DNA of 64,000 bases from Actinoallomurus bryophytorum (GTDB lineage: Bacteria > Actinomycetota > Actinomycetes > Streptosporangiales > Streptosporangiaceae). The notes beneath the pieces are model-generated. The model had not been told where the DNA came from. It made no database searches and saw only the letters and a list, made by a program, of their open reading frames with translations. Location: positions 1,087,460-1,151,459 of the forward strand of contig NZ_VFOZ01000002.1 in NCBI RefSeq assembly GCF_006716425.1, read 5' to 3'. Numbering within the stretch: the stretch's first letter is position 1; each line of letters begins with the position of its first letter. This document shows positions 1 through 8,419 of this stretch, piece by piece. A program made the translations under genes and the position numbers.

Positions 1-108
1 GGGATCCACGACGGGACGGCACCAAAGGCGTTCCGGGCTCATCGCATCTTGATCCCGATTCTGCGAAGACCGCTTCTCAGGTCTCCTGCGCTGATCTACG
101 GTCGCGCT

Positions 109-669
109 GTGCGCCGACCCATCCTGCGTTCCGCTCTCGCGCTCTCGATCGCCGCCCTCACGATCGGCGGATGCGGTTCACCCGACCGCGACTACACGAT
201 CCCGCCGCAGCCGTTGCCCAGCGGCGAAAAAGCGCTCTCGGGAAAGACCGCCACGATCGGCGAGCTCGACTACACCGCGATCGGGCTCCGTACCCGGCTG
301 GGCGAGGTCATCGGCTCACACGGGAGCTGGATCCCGCACGGCCAGTACGTCAGGGTCCGGCTCCTCATGGTGAACCACGGACGGGAACGCCACGACTTCG
401 ACCCCGGACGGCAGCTTCTCGTCACCGCGGACGGGAGGACGTACGGTCCCAACACCGACGCGACGCAGATCTCCCGCGCGGCGTCCGGCACGCAGACCAT
501 CGCGTCCCAGGAGCTGTGCGCCCTCGACCTGTGGTTCGACATCCCGAAGAACGCGACCGTACGGGCCCTGCGGGTGTTCGGCGACGCGTCGTCGTCCAAA
601 CTGGGCGACCAGCTCAAGGGCGCCAACGTCGCCGGCGCCAGGAACCCCGTCGACATCCCCCTGAAATGA
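109..669 (+). CDS. DUF4352-like lipoprotein
   Basis: Probable secreted lipoprotein of unknown function. From the GTG at 109 the protein has a short basic n-region (VRRPILR), a hydrophobic stretch and a lipobox ending at Cys22 (LTIGGC), so it should be lipidated by Lgt and anchored outside the membrane. The rest is one beta-rich domain with the look of DUF4352 (an Ig-like telokin fold): alternating strands, 'VRLLMVNHGRERHDFDP', and a late LWFDIP strand. An in-frame TTG at 49 would add 20 residues before the signal peptide. I prefer 109 because it gives a normal signal length, but neither start has a clear ribosome binding site. It converges with livF across a strong hairpin. Function unknown. 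Confidence 0.7.
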   Translation: MRRPILRSALALSIAALTIGGCGSPDRDYTIPPQPLPSGEKALSGKTATIGELDYTAIGLRTRLGEVIGSHGSWIPHGQYVRVRLLMVNHGRERHDFDPGRQLLVTADGRTYGPNTDATQISRAASGTQTIASQELCALDLWFDIPKNATVRALRVFGDASSSKLGDQLKGANVAGARNPVDIPLK

Positions 670-670
670 C

Positions 671-704
671 CCGGGTGGTGACCGCGTACGCGGCCACCAC
701 CCGG
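671..704. terminator. Bidirectional terminator between lipoprotein gene and livF
   Basis: Inverted repeat: a 10-bp outer stem (CCGGGTGGTG / CACCACCCGG), one A/C mismatch, a 5-bp inner stem (CCGCG / CGCGG) and a TA loop. It lies in the 42-bp gap between two convergent genes. There is no U-run, as is common for actinomycete terminators. Confidence 0.7.
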
Positions 705-711
705 CAGGACG

Positions 712-1431
712 TCAGATCGCCGACTCCGCGCCGCCACCGAGGTAGGCGGCCCGCACCTGGGGATCGTCCAGCAGCGAACGGGCGTCGGAGGACTTCACCA
801 CCGACCCCGTCTCGAGCACGTACGCGCGGTGCGCGATCTGCAGCGCCTGCTGCGCGTTCTGCTCGACCAGCAGCACCGTGGTGCCACGCCGGTTGATCTC
901 CTCAATGATCGAGAAGATCTGCTGGATGAGCTTGGGTGCCAGCCCCATCGACGGCTCGTCCAGCAACAACACCTTCGGCTGGGTCATCAGCGCGCGCCCG
1001 ATCGCGAGCATCTGCTGCTCGCCACCGGACATCGTGCCGCCGGCCTGGCTCTTACGCTCCGCGAGCCGGGGGAACAGGTCGAAGACCTCCGCGAGGTCCT
1101 TGTCGACGTTCCCCTTGCGCGCGTACGCGCCCATGAACAGGTTCTCGGTGACCGTCATGCCCGGGAAGATCCCGCGGCCCTCCGGCGCCTGGCCGATACC
1201 CATCAGGACCCGCTTGTGCCCGGCCACCTTGCTGATGTCCCGGCCGCCGAACAGGATCTTGCCGGCCGACAGCGGACGGAGCCCGGAGATCGTCTTCAGG
1301 GTGGTCGACTTACCGGCGCCGTTGGCACCGATCAGCGTGACGATCTCACCCTCGTCGACGTCCACGGACAGGCCCTTGATAGCAGCGATCTTGCCGTAGT
1401 GGACATGGATGTCCTTGATCTCAAGAAGCAT
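712..1431 (-). CDS. livF: Branched-chain amino acid ABC transporter ATP-binding protein LivF
   Basis: Second ATPase of a LIV-type importer for branched-chain amino acids, acting on the cytoplasmic face of the LivHM permease. Visible motifs: Walker A GANGAGKST at about residue 36, Q-loop region 'IGQAPEGRGIFPGMT' typical of LivF, ABC signature MSGGEQQML, Walker B LLLDEPSMGLAP and H-loop 'VLLVEQNA', where the usual His is absent as in other LivF/LivG proteins. Length 239 aa is normal. The start overlaps the end of livG by 11 bp, so the two are translationally coupled. Last gene of livKHMGF, ending at a bidirectional hairpin. Confidence 0.95.
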   Translation of the reverse strand: MLLEIKDIHVHYGKIAAIKGLSVDVDEGEIVTLIGANGAGKSTTLKTISGLRPLSAGKILFGGRDISKVAGHKRVLMGIGQAPEGRGIFPGMTVTENLFMGAYARKGNVDKDLAEVFDLFPRLAERKSQAGGTMSGGEQQMLAIGRALMTQPKVLLLDEPSMGLAPKLIQQIFSIIEEINRRGTTVLLVEQNAQQALQIAHRAYVLETGSVVKSSDARSLLDDPQVRAAYLGGGAESAI

Positions 1432-2230
1432 CGGCAGGAGCCCCCAGATACGCCTCGATGACCCGCGGATTGTTCTGGATCTCGAGAGGCAGGCCCTCCG
1501 CGATCTTCTGGCCGAAGTCGAGCACGGCGATCCGGTCGCTGATGCCCATGACCAGGCTCATGTCGTGCTCGATGAGCAGGACGGTGCGACCCGAGTCACG
1601 GATCTTCCGGATGAGCTGCTGGAGAGCCTCTTTCTCGGTGGGGTTCATCCCCGCCGCAGGCTCGTCGAGCAGCAGCAGCTTCGGATCCGTTGCCAGCGCG
1701 CGGGCGATCTCCAGCCGCCGCTGGTCACCGTACGGCAGGTTCTTCGCCGTCTCGTGGATCCGATTGCCGATGCCGACGAACTCCATCAGCTCCTCGGCCG
1801 TGGCCCGGCCCTGACGCTCCTCCTTGCGGTGCCAGGGCAGCCCCAGCGCCGCGCCGGCGAGCCCGGTGCGGTGATGCGCGTCCGCGCCGACGAGGACGTT
1901 CTCCAGCGCCGACATGTTGTGGAACAGCCGGACGTTCTGGAACGTCCGTGCGACACCGAGCTTCGTCACCTTGAAGCGCTTGTTGCCATCGATACGTGAA
2001 CCGTCGAAGACCACCTGGCCCTCGGTCGGCCGGTACACCCCGGTGACGACGTTGAAGACGGTCGTCTTCCCCGCGCCGTTCGGGCCGATCAGAGCGAAGA
2101 TCTCGCCCTTGTCGACCCTCAGGTCGAGGCCGTTGATCGCGACCACGCCGCCGAAACGCATCGTGAGGCCGCGCAGCTCGAGCACGGGCTCCCGCTCGTT
2201 GGCCGCCGCGGCGGCCGCCGTCTCACTCAT
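1421..2230 (-). CDS. livG: Branched-chain amino acid ABC transporter ATP-binding protein LivG
   Basis: First ATPase of the LIV importer. The start chosen (MSETAAAAAANE, 269 aa) overlaps the livM stop by 4 bp (ATGA); the longer open frame upstream lies inside livM. Walker A GPNGAGKTT at about residue 52, the LivG/LptB-type degenerate signature 'LPYGDQRRLEIARAL', Walker B LLLLDEPAAGMNP and 'LLIEHDM' with the switch His are all present. Pairs with LivF to power LivHM. The alanine-rich N-terminal tail is unremarkable. Confidence 0.95.
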   Translation of the reverse strand: MSETAAAAAANEREPVLELRGLTMRFGGVVAINGLDLRVDKGEIFALIGPNGAGKTTVFNVVTGVYRPTEGQVVFDGSRIDGNKRFKVTKLGVARTFQNVRLFHNMSALENVLVGADAHHRTGLAGAALGLPWHRKEERQGRATAEELMEFVGIGNRIHETAKNLPYGDQRRLEIARALATDPKLLLLDEPAAGMNPTEKEALQQLIRKIRDSGRTVLLIEHDMSLVMGISDRIAVLDFGQKIAEGLPLEIQNNPRVIEAYLGAPADAS

Positions 2231-3414
2231 TCGCTCACCTCGCCGGCGACGACGGTCGTCGGAGCGGCGACCTCGGCACCCATCGTGCCCATTCCGCCCG
2301 TGCCTTCGGCGAGTTCCGCCTTTCGGCGCCGGGACGGCAGCAGGCCCTCCGGCCTGAACACCATCAAGAGCACGAGAACGCCACCGAAGACCAGGATCCG
2401 GTACTCCTGCAGGCCACGAATCCGCTCCGGGATCCACGCCACCAGGAACGCACCCAGGATGACTCCTGGCAGGTTGCCCGAACCACCGAGCACCACGGCC
2501 GCGAGGATCGTCGCCGACAGGATGAACGGGAAGTTCGTCGGGATGATCGACACCGCCTGGGAGCCGTACATCACGCCGGTCGCGCCGCCGATCGCCGCGC
2601 CGATCGCGAACGCCGCCAGCTTGAACTTGAACGTCGGGACGCCCATCAGCTCGGCCGCGTCCTCGTCCTCACGTATCGACGCCCAAGCCCGCCCGACCCG
2701 GCTGTTCTCCAGCCGTTTCACGAAGATGATCCCGACGACGATCAGGACCAGCATCAGGTAGTAGTACGGCTTGCCGTCCAGCGCGCCGTACTTGAACGGC
2801 TGGACACCGCCGAATCCCAGTGCGTCGAAGAACCCGTTGTCCGGGATCGTCCACTCGGTGAGCGTCGGCGGGTGCGGGATGCCGCCCATGCCGTTCGGGC
2901 CACCGATGTAGTCGGTGTTGTTCGCCGTGATCCGGACGATCTCACCGAAGCCGAGGGTCACGATCGCGAGGTAGTCACCGCGCAGCCGCAGCGTCGGAGC
3001 ACCCAGGATGATCCCCGACAGTGCCGACAGGATGACACCGACGAACAGGATCTCCCAGAAGCTCCAGCCGAACTTCACCCCGAACACGGCCATCGTGTAA
3101 CCACCGATGGCGAAGAACGCCACGTACCCCAGGTCGAGCAGGCCGGCCTGGCCCACCACGACGTTGAGGCCGATCGCGAGCAGGATGTAGCCGCCGATCG
3201 GGAAGAACAGCAGCGTCGGCCAGTCGGTGTAGGGGGACATGAAACTGCCGATGCCGTCCGCCGGCAGCACCAGCGCGACGACGATCAAAATCAGATAGAC
3301 GAGCCAGCGGGCCCAGCCAGGAGCGTCCGACCAGCGGTCGCGGACCGAGTCCGATGCCGAGGAGTACGCGTCGCGTACTCGGTTGAGCGGGTTTCCGCCT
3401 GAGGAATCGTTCAT
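2227..3414 (-). CDS. livM: Branched-chain amino acid ABC transporter permease LivM
   Basis: Integral membrane permease subunit. 395 aa with about 10 hydrophobic segments and the conserved 'GDYLAIVTLGFGEIVRI' and 'ASIREDEDAAELMGV' (EAA-like coupling loop) regions of LivM. It has an extra N-terminal soluble segment of about 35 residues and a charged, Gly-rich C-terminal tail of about 40 residues after 'MVFRPEGLLPSRRR'. Overlaps livH and livG by 4 bp each, giving stop/start coupling along the operon. Confidence 0.95.
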   Translation of the reverse strand: MNDSSGGNPLNRVRDAYSSASDSVRDRWSDAPGWARWLVYLILIVVALVLPADGIGSFMSPYTDWPTLLFFPIGGYILLAIGLNVVVGQAGLLDLGYVAFFAIGGYTMAVFGVKFGWSFWEILFVGVILSALSGIILGAPTLRLRGDYLAIVTLGFGEIVRITANNTDYIGGPNGMGGIPHPPTLTEWTIPDNGFFDALGFGGVQPFKYGALDGKPYYYLMLVLIVVGIIFVKRLENSRVGRAWASIREDEDAAELMGVPTFKFKLAAFAIGAAIGGATGVMYGSQAVSIIPTNFPFILSATILAAVVLGGSGNLPGVILGAFLVAWIPERIRGLQEYRILVFGGVLVLLMVFRPEGLLPSRRRKAELAEGTGGMGTMGAEVAAPTTVVAGEVSE

Positions 3415-4376
3415 GCGCGCGCCTGCTGAAGAGACTCACCGAGAATGCCGGTGGGACGGAACATGAGGACAAGCACCAGAACGCTGAACGCCACGACGTT
3501 CTGCCATTCCGAGCCGAAGATGGCCGCGCCGTACATCTCGAAGAGCCCGAGCAGCACACCGCCGACCAGCGCGCCGCGCAGGTTGCCGATGCCACCGAGC
3601 ACCGCGGCCGTGAAGGCCTTGATACCCAGCAGGAACCCGACGTCGTACCGGGTCTCCTCGAAGCGGAGCATGTAGAGCGCCGCCGCGACACCGGCCATCG
3701 CACCGCCGATCGCGAACGTCGCCGTCACGATGCGGTCGATGTTGACGCCCATCAGCACCGCCGTCTCCGGGTCCTGCGCGGTCGCGCGGATGCCGCGGCC
3801 GAGCTTGGTCCGTTCCACGAAGATGTCGAGCAGGACCATCATCACGATCGCCGCGACGATCACGATGAGCCGGTCGTTGGAGAGCTCGAAGCTCCCGATG
3901 TGGATCACGTTCGAATGCTGGACGAAGTGACCCTGGACCGGCAGTGCCCCCTTCTCCTTCGGCAGGCCGAAGGCCCAGGGGATGACCAGCCGCGCGAAGA
4001 GCTGCTGCAGGAACAGCGACGCGCCGATGGCCGAGATGAGTGCCGCCAGGCGAGACGCCCCTTTGCGTCGCAACGGCCGGTAGGCCACGTACTCCAGGAT
4101 CACGGCGCTGCCACCCGACGCCACGGCGCCGGTCACGGCGAGCACCACCAGCAGGCCGATCAGGGCGATCCCGCTGACGTTGGAGGGCATGCCGAACAAG
4201 TGGAGCATTCCGAGGACGGCGAACGTGCCGATCATGAATATCTCGGAGTGCGCGAAGTTGATGAGACGCAGAACGCCATAGACCATGGTGTAGCCGAGAG
4301 CCATCAGCGCGTAGATCGCGCCCAGCGCCAGCCCATCGATGGTGTACGGCCAGAACTGATCGAAAAGGTTGTTCAA
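3411..4376 (-). CDS. livH: Branched-chain amino acid ABC transporter permease LivH
   Basis: Second permease subunit, 321 aa, with the typical N-terminal 'GLALGAIYALMALGYTMVYGV' helix (first residues only quoted), 'INFAHSEIFMIG' and the coupling loop 'RATAQDPETAVLMGVN'. Forms the heterodimeric channel with LivM. Its start lies 83 bp after livK; a 16-bp perfect hairpin sits in that gap and probably lowers permease expression relative to the binding protein. Confidence 0.95.
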   Translation of the reverse strand: MNNLFDQFWPYTIDGLALGAIYALMALGYTMVYGVLRLINFAHSEIFMIGTFAVLGMLHLFGMPSNVSGIALIGLLVVLAVTGAVASGGSAVILEYVAYRPLRRKGASRLAALISAIGASLFLQQLFARLVIPWAFGLPKEKGALPVQGHFVQHSNVIHIGSFELSNDRLIVIVAAIVMMVLLDIFVERTKLGRGIRATAQDPETAVLMGVNIDRIVTATFAIGGAMAGVAAALYMLRFEETRYDVGFLLGIKAFTAAVLGGIGNLRGALVGGVLLGLFEMYGAAIFGSEWQNVVAFSVLVLVLMFRPTGILGESLQQARA

Positions 4377-4391
4377 GTTGGTCGCCTTCGC

Positions 4392-4428
4392 CGCAGGAGC
4401 GGGAGCGTCGTACGCTCCCGCTCCTGCG
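4392..4428 (-). terminator. Intercistronic hairpin between livK and livH
   Basis: Perfect 16-bp inverted repeat (CGCAGGAGCGGGAGCG and its complement) around a 5-base loop, 32 bp after the livK stop. Probably a partial terminator or a 3'-end stabiliser for the livK message, allowing excess binding protein over membrane components. No U-run follows. The hairpin is seen; the function is inferred. Confidence 0.6.
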
Positions 4429-4459
4429 CGTTACATGAGGCCGCCTGACGGCGGACGGA

Positions 4460-5635
4460 TTACTTGACCGTCGCGTTCTTGGAGTTGCCCAGCAGCGGCA
4501 GCTGGTCCCCCTTGACCTGGTACACGTAGACGTCAGTCGCAGTCGGCTCGCCGGCCGGGCTGAACTTGATCTGCTTGGAGACGCCCGGGATGTCGATCGT
4601 CGACAGGTAGGTGTTGATCTTCTCGGCCGTGGTGTTGCCGGCCTTGACCGCAGCGATGAACGCGGTGGCCGCGTCATAGCCCTCGGCGGAGTAGATCGCC
4701 GTGTCGGCGCCGAACTTCGCCTTGTAGTCGGTGGCGAACTTCTTGCTCGCCGGGCCCGCGGTGCCGTTCGGGTCGATCAGGCAGGGGCAGCCGATGATCG
4801 AACCGTCGGCGGTCGTGCCACCCGCACCCGCGGCGAGGCCCTTGTCCAGCGAACCGTCACCCGACAGGAACCGGGCCTTCACGCCGCCCTCACGGAGCTG
4901 CTTGATCAGCTTGCCGCCCTGGGCGTAGTAACCACCGAAGAAGATCGCGTCCGGCGCGAACGCCTTGACCTTGTTGACGGTCGAGGAGTAGTCCGACGCC
5001 TGCACGTCGATCGCGTCCTCGGACGTCTTGGCTCCGGCCTTCTCCACCGTCGACTTCACCGTCTCGGCGAACGGCTTACCGTACTCGGAGGAGTCGTGGA
5101 TGATGAAGACCTTCTTGGCCTTCAGCTGGGTCGCGATGAAGCCGCCGATGCCGGCGCCCTGCACGTTGTCGTTGGCGATGAGCCGGTGCCAGTACTTCCA
5201 GCCGTGCGTGGCCAGCGCGGCGTTGGTCGCCGACGCCGAGATGCTCGGCACCTTGCCCTCTTCGAGGACCGGGTCAACCTGGGCGGACTCACCGGAGAAC
5301 GCCGGCCCGATCAGGCCCGCGATCTTGTCCTTGGTGATCGCCTGCTTGGCCAGCGGCACGGCCTGCTCGCCCTTGCCCTGGCTGTCGTAGGTCTTGAGGG
5401 TGATCTTGACCTTCGGGTTGGTCGCGTTGTACTCGTCGATCGCAAGCTGGGCCGCCTGCTTCGGCGGGATGACGATGCCGGAGTTCTCACCGGTCAGGTC
5501 ACCCATGAAGCCGATCGTGACGGTGTCGCCACCGCCGCCACCGCTGTCGGACTTTCCACCGCAGGCGGACGCGCCCAGTGCCAACGTCGCACTCACCGCC
5601 ACCACGCCGGCGAGTTTCATGATCTTGCTACGCAA
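4460..5635 (-). CDS. livK: Branched-chain amino acid substrate-binding lipoprotein
   Basis: Extracytoplasmic receptor of the LIV importer (Peripla_BP_6 family). The start chosen is a TTG at 5635, six bases after a GGAAGG ribosome binding site. It gives a basic n-region (RSKIMK), a hydrophobic core and lipobox LGASAC, with the lipidated Cys followed by a GGKSDSGGGGG linker. The body carries 'VTIGFMGDLTGENSG', the 'AAQLAIDEYNA' helix and 'GYDAATAFIAAVKAG', typical of LivJ/LivK. 391 aa from this start. Upstream ATGs at 5725 and 5656 would put 30 or 7 residues before it and lack a binding site. First gene of the operon, preceded by an AT-richer control region. Confidence 0.92.
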   Translation of the reverse strand: MRSKIMKLAGVVAVSATLALGASACGGKSDSGGGGGDTVTIGFMGDLTGENSGIVIPPKQAAQLAIDEYNATNPKVKITLKTYDSQGKGEQAVPLAKQAITKDKIAGLIGPAFSGESAQVDPVLEEGKVPSISASATNAALATHGWKYWHRLIANDNVQGAGIGGFIATQLKAKKVFIIHDSSEYGKPFAETVKSTVEKAGAKTSEDAIDVQASDYSSTVNKVKAFAPDAIFFGGYYAQGGKLIKQLREGGVKARFLSGDGSLDKGLAAGAGGTTADGSIIGCPCLIDPNGTAGPASKKFATDYKAKFGADTAIYSAEGYDAATAFIAAVKAGNTTAEKINTYLSTIDIPGVSKQIKFSPAGEPTATDVYVYQVKGDQLPLLGNSKNATVK

Positions 5636-5757
5636 GGTCTTCCTTCCATCAAACATCCTTGGAGAGCACGAGTCCGGCCACCCGGTCCGCGCATTCGGCT
5701 TTAAGGGCGCTTTTTCACGGTTCATGGTGGCCAGGGCAGTAGTACACCGATCCGCTG

Positions 5758-5802
5758 GTAACGATTAGTAGCTTTCAGGGGATGCCGTTACTGCTTCGTT
5801 AC
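5758..5802. promoter_or_regulatory. GTTAC/GTAAC repeats upstream of livK
   Basis: Control region of livK with GTTAC at 5787-5791 and again at 5798-5802 (11-bp period) and GTAAC in the opposite orientation at 5758-5762. The GTnAC-N6 pattern on the minus strand resembles half-sites of the actinomycete nitrogen regulator GlnR, which would fit an amino acid transporter. Weak by eye; no promoter hexamers were assigned. Confidence 0.3.
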
Positions 5803-5897
5803 TGACCCGTGCCAGATGTCCGCATTATTGCCACAAACGTGTTACAGCGGTATTAAGAGCCGAGCCATGAGATTCTGCTACATAAAGCGACGACCGC

Positions 5898-6500
5898 TTA
5901 CTCTGCGTCGTCCGGCGCCCGTCCGAGACCACCGCCGATGACCGCTTCGGCCACGGCACGCATGGTCATCCGGCGGTCCATCGAGGTCTTCTGGATGAAG
6001 CGGAAGGCCTCTGGCTCGCTCCAGCCGCGCGCGGTCTGCAGCAGCCCCTTCGCCCGGTCGACGGCCTTGCGGGTCTCCAGCCGGTCCTCGAGGGTGCTGA
6101 CCTCGGCCTCCAGGCTCTTGATCTCCTGGAAGCGACTCACCGCCATCTCGATCGCGGGCACGAGGTCGGCCTTGGTGAACGGCTTGACGAGGTACGCCAT
6201 GGCGCCCGCCTCCCGCGCCCGTTCGACCAGCTCGCGCTGGGAGAACGCGGTGAGGATGACGACAGGTGCGATGCGCTCCGCGGCGATGCGCTCGGCGGCG
6301 GAGATACCGTCCAAGATGGGCATCTTGACGTCGAGGATCACAAGATCGGGGGCGTGCTCGATGGTCAGCCGGACGGCGGACTCGCCGTCGCCTGCCTCAC
6401 CGACGACCTGGTAGTCGTCTTCTTCCAGCATCTCCTTGAGGTCAAGCCTGATCAGGGCCTCATCCTCGGCGATCACAACGCGGCGCGGGGTCTCGGTCAC
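5898..6500 (-). CDS. pdtaR: ANTAR-domain response regulator (PdtaR-like)
   Basis: Two-component response regulator that acts on RNA. N-terminal receiver: acidic pair in 'VVIAEDEALIRLDLKEML', phospho-acceptor Asp in 'PDLVILDVKMP', Thr in 'VVILTAFSQ' and Lys in 'AYLVKPF'. The C-terminal ANTAR domain carries 'RKAVDRAKGLLQTARGWSEPEAFRFIQKTSMDRR', the helix that binds paired hairpins in mRNA leaders to cause antitermination. 200 aa from the GTG at 6500; a GTG two codons upstream (6506) is equally possible. Known homologue: Mycobacterium tuberculosis PdtaR. Divergent from the tRNA; its kinase is not in this window. Confidence 0.9.
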   Translation of the reverse strand: MTETPRRVVIAEDEALIRLDLKEMLEEDDYQVVGEAGDGESAVRLTIEHAPDLVILDVKMPILDGISAAERIAAERIAPVVILTAFSQRELVERAREAGAMAYLVKPFTKADLVPAIEMAVSRFQEIKSLEAEVSTLEDRLETRKAVDRAKGLLQTARGWSEPEAFRFIQKTSMDRRMTMRAVAEAVIGGGLGRAPDDAE

Positions 6501-6594
6501 GCGCACGAGCGTACCCGGACCCGCTACTCTTGTATCCGTCCGGGGAGGCACTAGGCGGTCTAACTGGACATTGGCTGGAAAATACGCGGAATAT

Positions 6595-6667
6595 GCCCCG
6601 ATACCCCAACGGCAGAGGGAATGGTCTCAAACACCATCTAGTGTGGGTTCGAATCCCACTCGGGGCA
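6595..6667 (+). tRNA. tRNA-Leu (anticodon CAA) with short variable loop
   Basis: Cloverleaf by hand: 7-bp acceptor stem 6595-6601 with 6660-6666 and discriminator A at 6667; D arm with CCC/GGG pairs and a loop containing GG; 5-bp anticodon stem ATGGT/ACCAT around loop CTCAAAC; 5-base variable region; T arm GTGGG-TTCGAAT-CCCAC. CCA is not encoded. The anticodon CAA reads UUG. The 5-base variable region is class I, although bacterial tRNA-Leu is normally class II with a long arm (see findings). A terminator follows within 10 bases. Confidence 0.85.
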
Positions 6668-6676
6668 CTCTTGGAG

Positions 6677-6710
6677 AAAACCGCCACCCTGTAAATGGAC
6701 GGCGGTTTTT
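6677..6710 (+). terminator. Rho-independent terminator after tRNA-Leu
   Basis: AAAACCGCC / GGCGGTTTT stem with a 15-base loop and a T-run of five, starting 9 bases after the tRNA. One of the few intrinsic terminators with a U-tract in this GC-rich window. Confidence 0.85.
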
Positions 6711-7150
6711 GTCATACCCCGGTGTCATCCTGTTTCCGTGTACGGCGACAGAACGCGTGGTAACGCATTACAGCTCCTCAACCCGGGTCTGACCGACGGC
6801 CAGGTGAGCGGGCGCACCCGCATTGCACGCTGGGTCCTCGGTGACCGGCGGTGGCGGACCTGCCGTGGGCGGCCTCTCCTCTCTTTCGGGACCACGTCGT
6901 GCCCCCGCCGTGGGATGCCTCGGGCCGGCCTGGTCCGCCTGGGCAGGCACGTCTACCTGCCCGGACTCCCCTTCGGTGACGGACGCGCCTCCTCCGCTGA
7001 GCCGGTGCGGGGCCTGTCTTTCCTCTTCGGCGTCGCGTGTCCGGGGCTGAAGGACTCATATGCCGGGGCCGGCAACGCCATCCGTCCGGACAACGAAGCC
7101 TGTCTCTTTCAACTCTGTGGGTGCACTGAAGTCAACAGCCACTCCGAACA
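6711..7150. other. Gene-poor stretch, no supported gene
   Basis: 440 bases between the tRNA terminator and a degraded NUDIX-like remnant. Open frames exist on both strands but give no recognisable protein or ribosome binding site. Possibly older decayed coding sequence. Confidence 0.5.
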
Positions 7151-7498
7151 TTGGCCGTGCCTGTTACCCCGGCGGGGAAACACATATGGAGGATCGCATT
7201 GGGGCCGTGGCGACAGGAGATCGTTCGTGAGATTCATGAGGGGGCTCATCCGCGTGCTGATCCACTCGGGCGGGAGCCTTTTTGCCGATCGGGTCCGGCA
7301 TGGGTTCAGAGTGGCGGCCGATGGTACGAATGCCGGGGCTATTTCTTCATCGCCGAGTAGGTGGACATCGGGGGTCTCTTCACGGCCGCGCTTGAACGTC
7401 TCGGCACCGAGCGGAGGCGATCCGACGGCGATGACATCTCGATCACCGAGAGGAAGTCCGTCGCGCGGATGGACGAGTTCGTAGCACCGAAGTACTGA
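7151..7498 (+). pseudogene. NUDIX-hydrolase-like remnant with in-frame TAG
   Basis: In one frame the translation reads through 'REIHEGAHPRADPLGREP' and 'GGRWYECRGYFFIAE', resembling the second half of a NUDIX box (REXXEE, here REIHEG) and the following strand pair of NUDIX hydrolases. A TAG at 7358-7360 interrupts the frame. The same frame then continues for 45 codons to TGA at 7496-7498. The N-terminal part is missing or out of frame and the second catalytic Glu of the box is Gly. I call it a decayed fragment. The family assignment rests on motif shape only. Confidence 0.4.
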
Positions 7499-7532
7499 CC
7501 GACCATCCCTCCGCGCGATGAATGGAGGACTC

Positions 7533-8000
7533 GCGCCGGGAGACGGCCACACCTGGCGCCGTCACACCACGGTCAGACGGACCGTCACGGGCGACGCTAC
7601 GTGGCCGGACCGTCACGGGCGACGCTGCATAATCGGACGGGCGCGGGCGACGCTACATGGTCCCCATCCGGGGGTACGAGCGCCGTGCAGACGTCCCCAC
7701 GGCCTCGACCATGCAACTCACGGCCCTGCGCTCATAGCGCCTGCAGTCACGGCCTCTGCACTCACCTCGCGCCGGGAGACGACCACACCGGGCGCCGTCA
7801 CACCGCGGTCCGACGGGCCGTCGCGGGCGACGCTGCGTGGCCCCCATCCGGGGGGCACGAGCGGCCGTGCAGACGTCCCACAAGCTCGACCATGCAACTC
7901 ATGGCCCTGTGCTCACAGCGCCTGGAGTTACGACCTCTGCACTCACGACGCCTGCGCTCACGGCCTCTGCACTCACGGCGCGTGCGCTCACGCCATGTCG
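7533..8000. repeat. Large imperfect direct duplication (about 236 bp x 2)
   Basis: Two adjacent copies, starting at 7533 and 7769, each open with GCGCCGGGAGACG and run through a 'GGGCGACGCT' segment, a 'CCCCATCCGGGGG' segment, 'GTGCAGACGTCCC' and a 'CTCACGGCCTCTGCACTCAC' segment. In the first copy a 28-bp unit (gaccgtcacgggcgacgct...) is itself triplicated. Open frames through it are a by-product of the repeats; no gene is supported. Confidence 0.7.
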
Positions 8001-8400
8001 CGCTTGAAGGAAGCGGCGGGGGCCACGACGGGAGGGGACCATGTCTCGACACCCCGACACATAATCCGACGAGGACCACGGCGCTCGGGCCCTCAACCCC
8101 GGCAAGGACCAAGTCACAGCACCCGAGGACACAATCCAGGCGGGAACCACTCACCACGCCCAAAGACACGAACCTGGCGGCCATCAGCCCGCCGGGTGGC
8201 ACGCTGTGATCCCCATTCGGGGGTGCGCACGGCGCACGGATGTCCTCGCCAGCTCACGGCCCATCGCACTCACGGCCCCCTGCGCTCACGGCGTCGCCGC
8301 GCTCGAAGGAAGCGGCAGGCCAGGGCCGGCGGGACCACATCACGGCACCCGGACGCAGGACCCTGGCGAGAACCATGTCAAAGCACCCGAAGACACGATC
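8001..8400. repeat. Degenerate copies of the same repeat blocks
   Basis: Segments from the preceding duplication recur in altered order: 'CTTGAAGGAAGCGG' near 8006 and 'CTCGAAGGAAGCGG' near 8302, 'GTGATCCCCATTCGGGGGT' near 8205, and 'CAAGTCACAGCACCCGAGGACAC' style segments that grade into the downstream 92-bp array. No gene seen. Confidence 0.55.
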
Positions 8401-8419
8401 CCGGCCACTATCAGCCCCC

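Noticed and set aside
5635..5725. Longer N-terminus of LivK from the ATG at 5725
   Set aside because: It would put 30 extra residues before the signal peptide. The TTG at 5635 has a well-spaced GGAAGG site and gives a normal lipoprotein signal.
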